Assembly (NCBI RefSeq): GCF_900101615.1
Contig: NZ_FMZX01000007.1
Coordinates: 123,147-187,146, forward strand
Reading direction: 5' to 3'
Length of the DNA: 64,000 bases
Origin: Belnapia rosea
GTDB lineage: Bacteria > Pseudomonadota > Alphaproteobacteria > Acetobacterales > Acetobacteraceae
Part shown: one piece after another, positions 63,675-64,000 of the stretch
How positions within the stretch are numbered: position 1 is the first letter of the stretch
Layout of the letters: every line of letters begins with the position of its first letter
Translations under genes and position numbers: made by a program
Notes under the pieces: generated by a model
The model's input: the letters and a program-made list of their open reading frames with translations, nothing else
What the model was told of the DNA's origin: nothing
Databases searched by the model: none

Positions 63675-64000
63675 TTATACCAAGTCTCCGAGAGCGTGAC
63701 TCGTTGGGGATTCCCAGACTGGCGTCGCTCTGATTCAACATGGCGAACAGGGGAGCTTCGCCATGCCCATCCCACTCCGAGCTGACTTTGACGCAGCTGG
63801 GCTTCGTGCTGCGGCTCGCCGGACCAAGGATGCGGCCCAAGCCCGTCGCCTGCTGGCCTTGGCTGCCGTTTACGACGGAGTGTCGCGCACTGAGGCCGCC
63901 CGGATCGGCGGGGTGACGGTGCAGATCGTCCGGGACTGGGTTGTTCGGTTCAACGCCCAGGGCCCGACTGGACTGGTTGACCGCAAGGCGCCGGGCCAAG
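63675..64000 (+). mobile_element. IS630-family insertion sequence, left part
   Basis: The element begins with the end sequence ATACCAAGTCTCCGAGAG at 63677, preceded by TT/TA as expected for the TA-targeting IS630 family. The transposase gene follows. The window ends inside the element, so the right end and target duplication cannot be seen. It lies 60 bases after the ATP-grasp gene. Confidence 0.85.
63763..64000 (+). CDS. IS630-family transposase, N-terminal part (runs off window)
   Basis: The first 79 codons of the transposase, starting MPIPLRADFDAAGLRAAARR and continuing with KDAAQARRLLALAAVYDGVS. A helix-turn-helix follows in TEAARIGGVTVQIVRDWVVR. This is the DNA-binding N-terminus of IS630-family transposases; the DDE catalytic part lies beyond the window. 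GGGAG lies 7 bases before the ATG. No frame damage is seen in the visible part, so the element may be active. Confidence 0.9.
   Translation, partial: MPIPLRADFDAAGLRAAARRTKDAAQARRLLALAAVYDGVSRTEAARIGGVTVQIVRDWVVRFNAQGPTGLVDRKAPGQ

Overview
The window is 64 kb of high-GC, gene-dense bacterial chromosome. Gene content suggests an alphaproteobacterium of the Acetobacteraceae (Roseomonas-like): a class I PHA synthase, a run of aminotransferase, hom, glpX and recJ on one strand, and many secreted Bug/TctC-, TRAP- and DppA-type binding proteins. This is inferred from gene families and composition. No rRNA, tRNA or ribosomal protein gene was seen to confirm it.

Bases 1-34,200 look like a stable backbone. 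They hold (i) a minus-strand housekeeping run (aminotransferase, hom, glpX, recJ); (ii) phaC and a proline-rich lipoprotein; (iii) a seven-gene minus-strand operon for a peptide/amide ABC importer carrying two amidohydrolases, facing a second binding protein; (iv) a small oxidoreductase/aldolase group; (v) queE, a nucleoside deaminase, parC, orphan binding proteins, a flavin monooxygenase with pxpA, recO, corA and htpG.

Bases 34,290-40,840 carry a catabolic-looking module: flavin monooxygenase, MFS transporter, GrdB-like reductase subunit and class III CoA-transferase. Short decayed copies of three of these genes show that the module was once tandemly duplicated and then partly deleted. About 1.8 kb of small unknown genes now sits where the first MFS copy was.

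Bases 40,841-48,250 are a decayed accessory zone. It contains a broken tyrosine-recombinase gene, an IS630-type remnant abutting a TRAP binding-protein gene, a multiply damaged Bug/TctC gene, a LysR/metallo-hydrolase pair and a DUF3891 gene.

Bases 48,702-63,616 hold the most interesting feature, a tightly coupled plus-strand cluster. In order it encodes an MFS exporter, inositol-3-phosphate synthase, an HD-like protein, a methyltransferase, a Gfo/Idh/MocA dehydrogenase, a zinc-ribbon metallo-beta-lactamase-fold protein, a YcaO protein, a TIM-barrel sugar isomerase/epimerase, a GT4 glycosyltransferase, a PIG-L deacetylase, a GalE-type epimerase, an OpgH-like membrane glycosyltransferase and a PurD-like ATP-grasp ligase. 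From inositol-3-phosphate to the exporter this reads as a pathway for an inositol-containing glycoconjugate with a YcaO- or ligase-made bond. The inositol synthase, GT4 and PIG-L trio recalls early mycothiol synthesis, but mshC and mshD are absent. I know of no described system with this gene set. An IS630-family element starts directly after the cluster and runs off the window.
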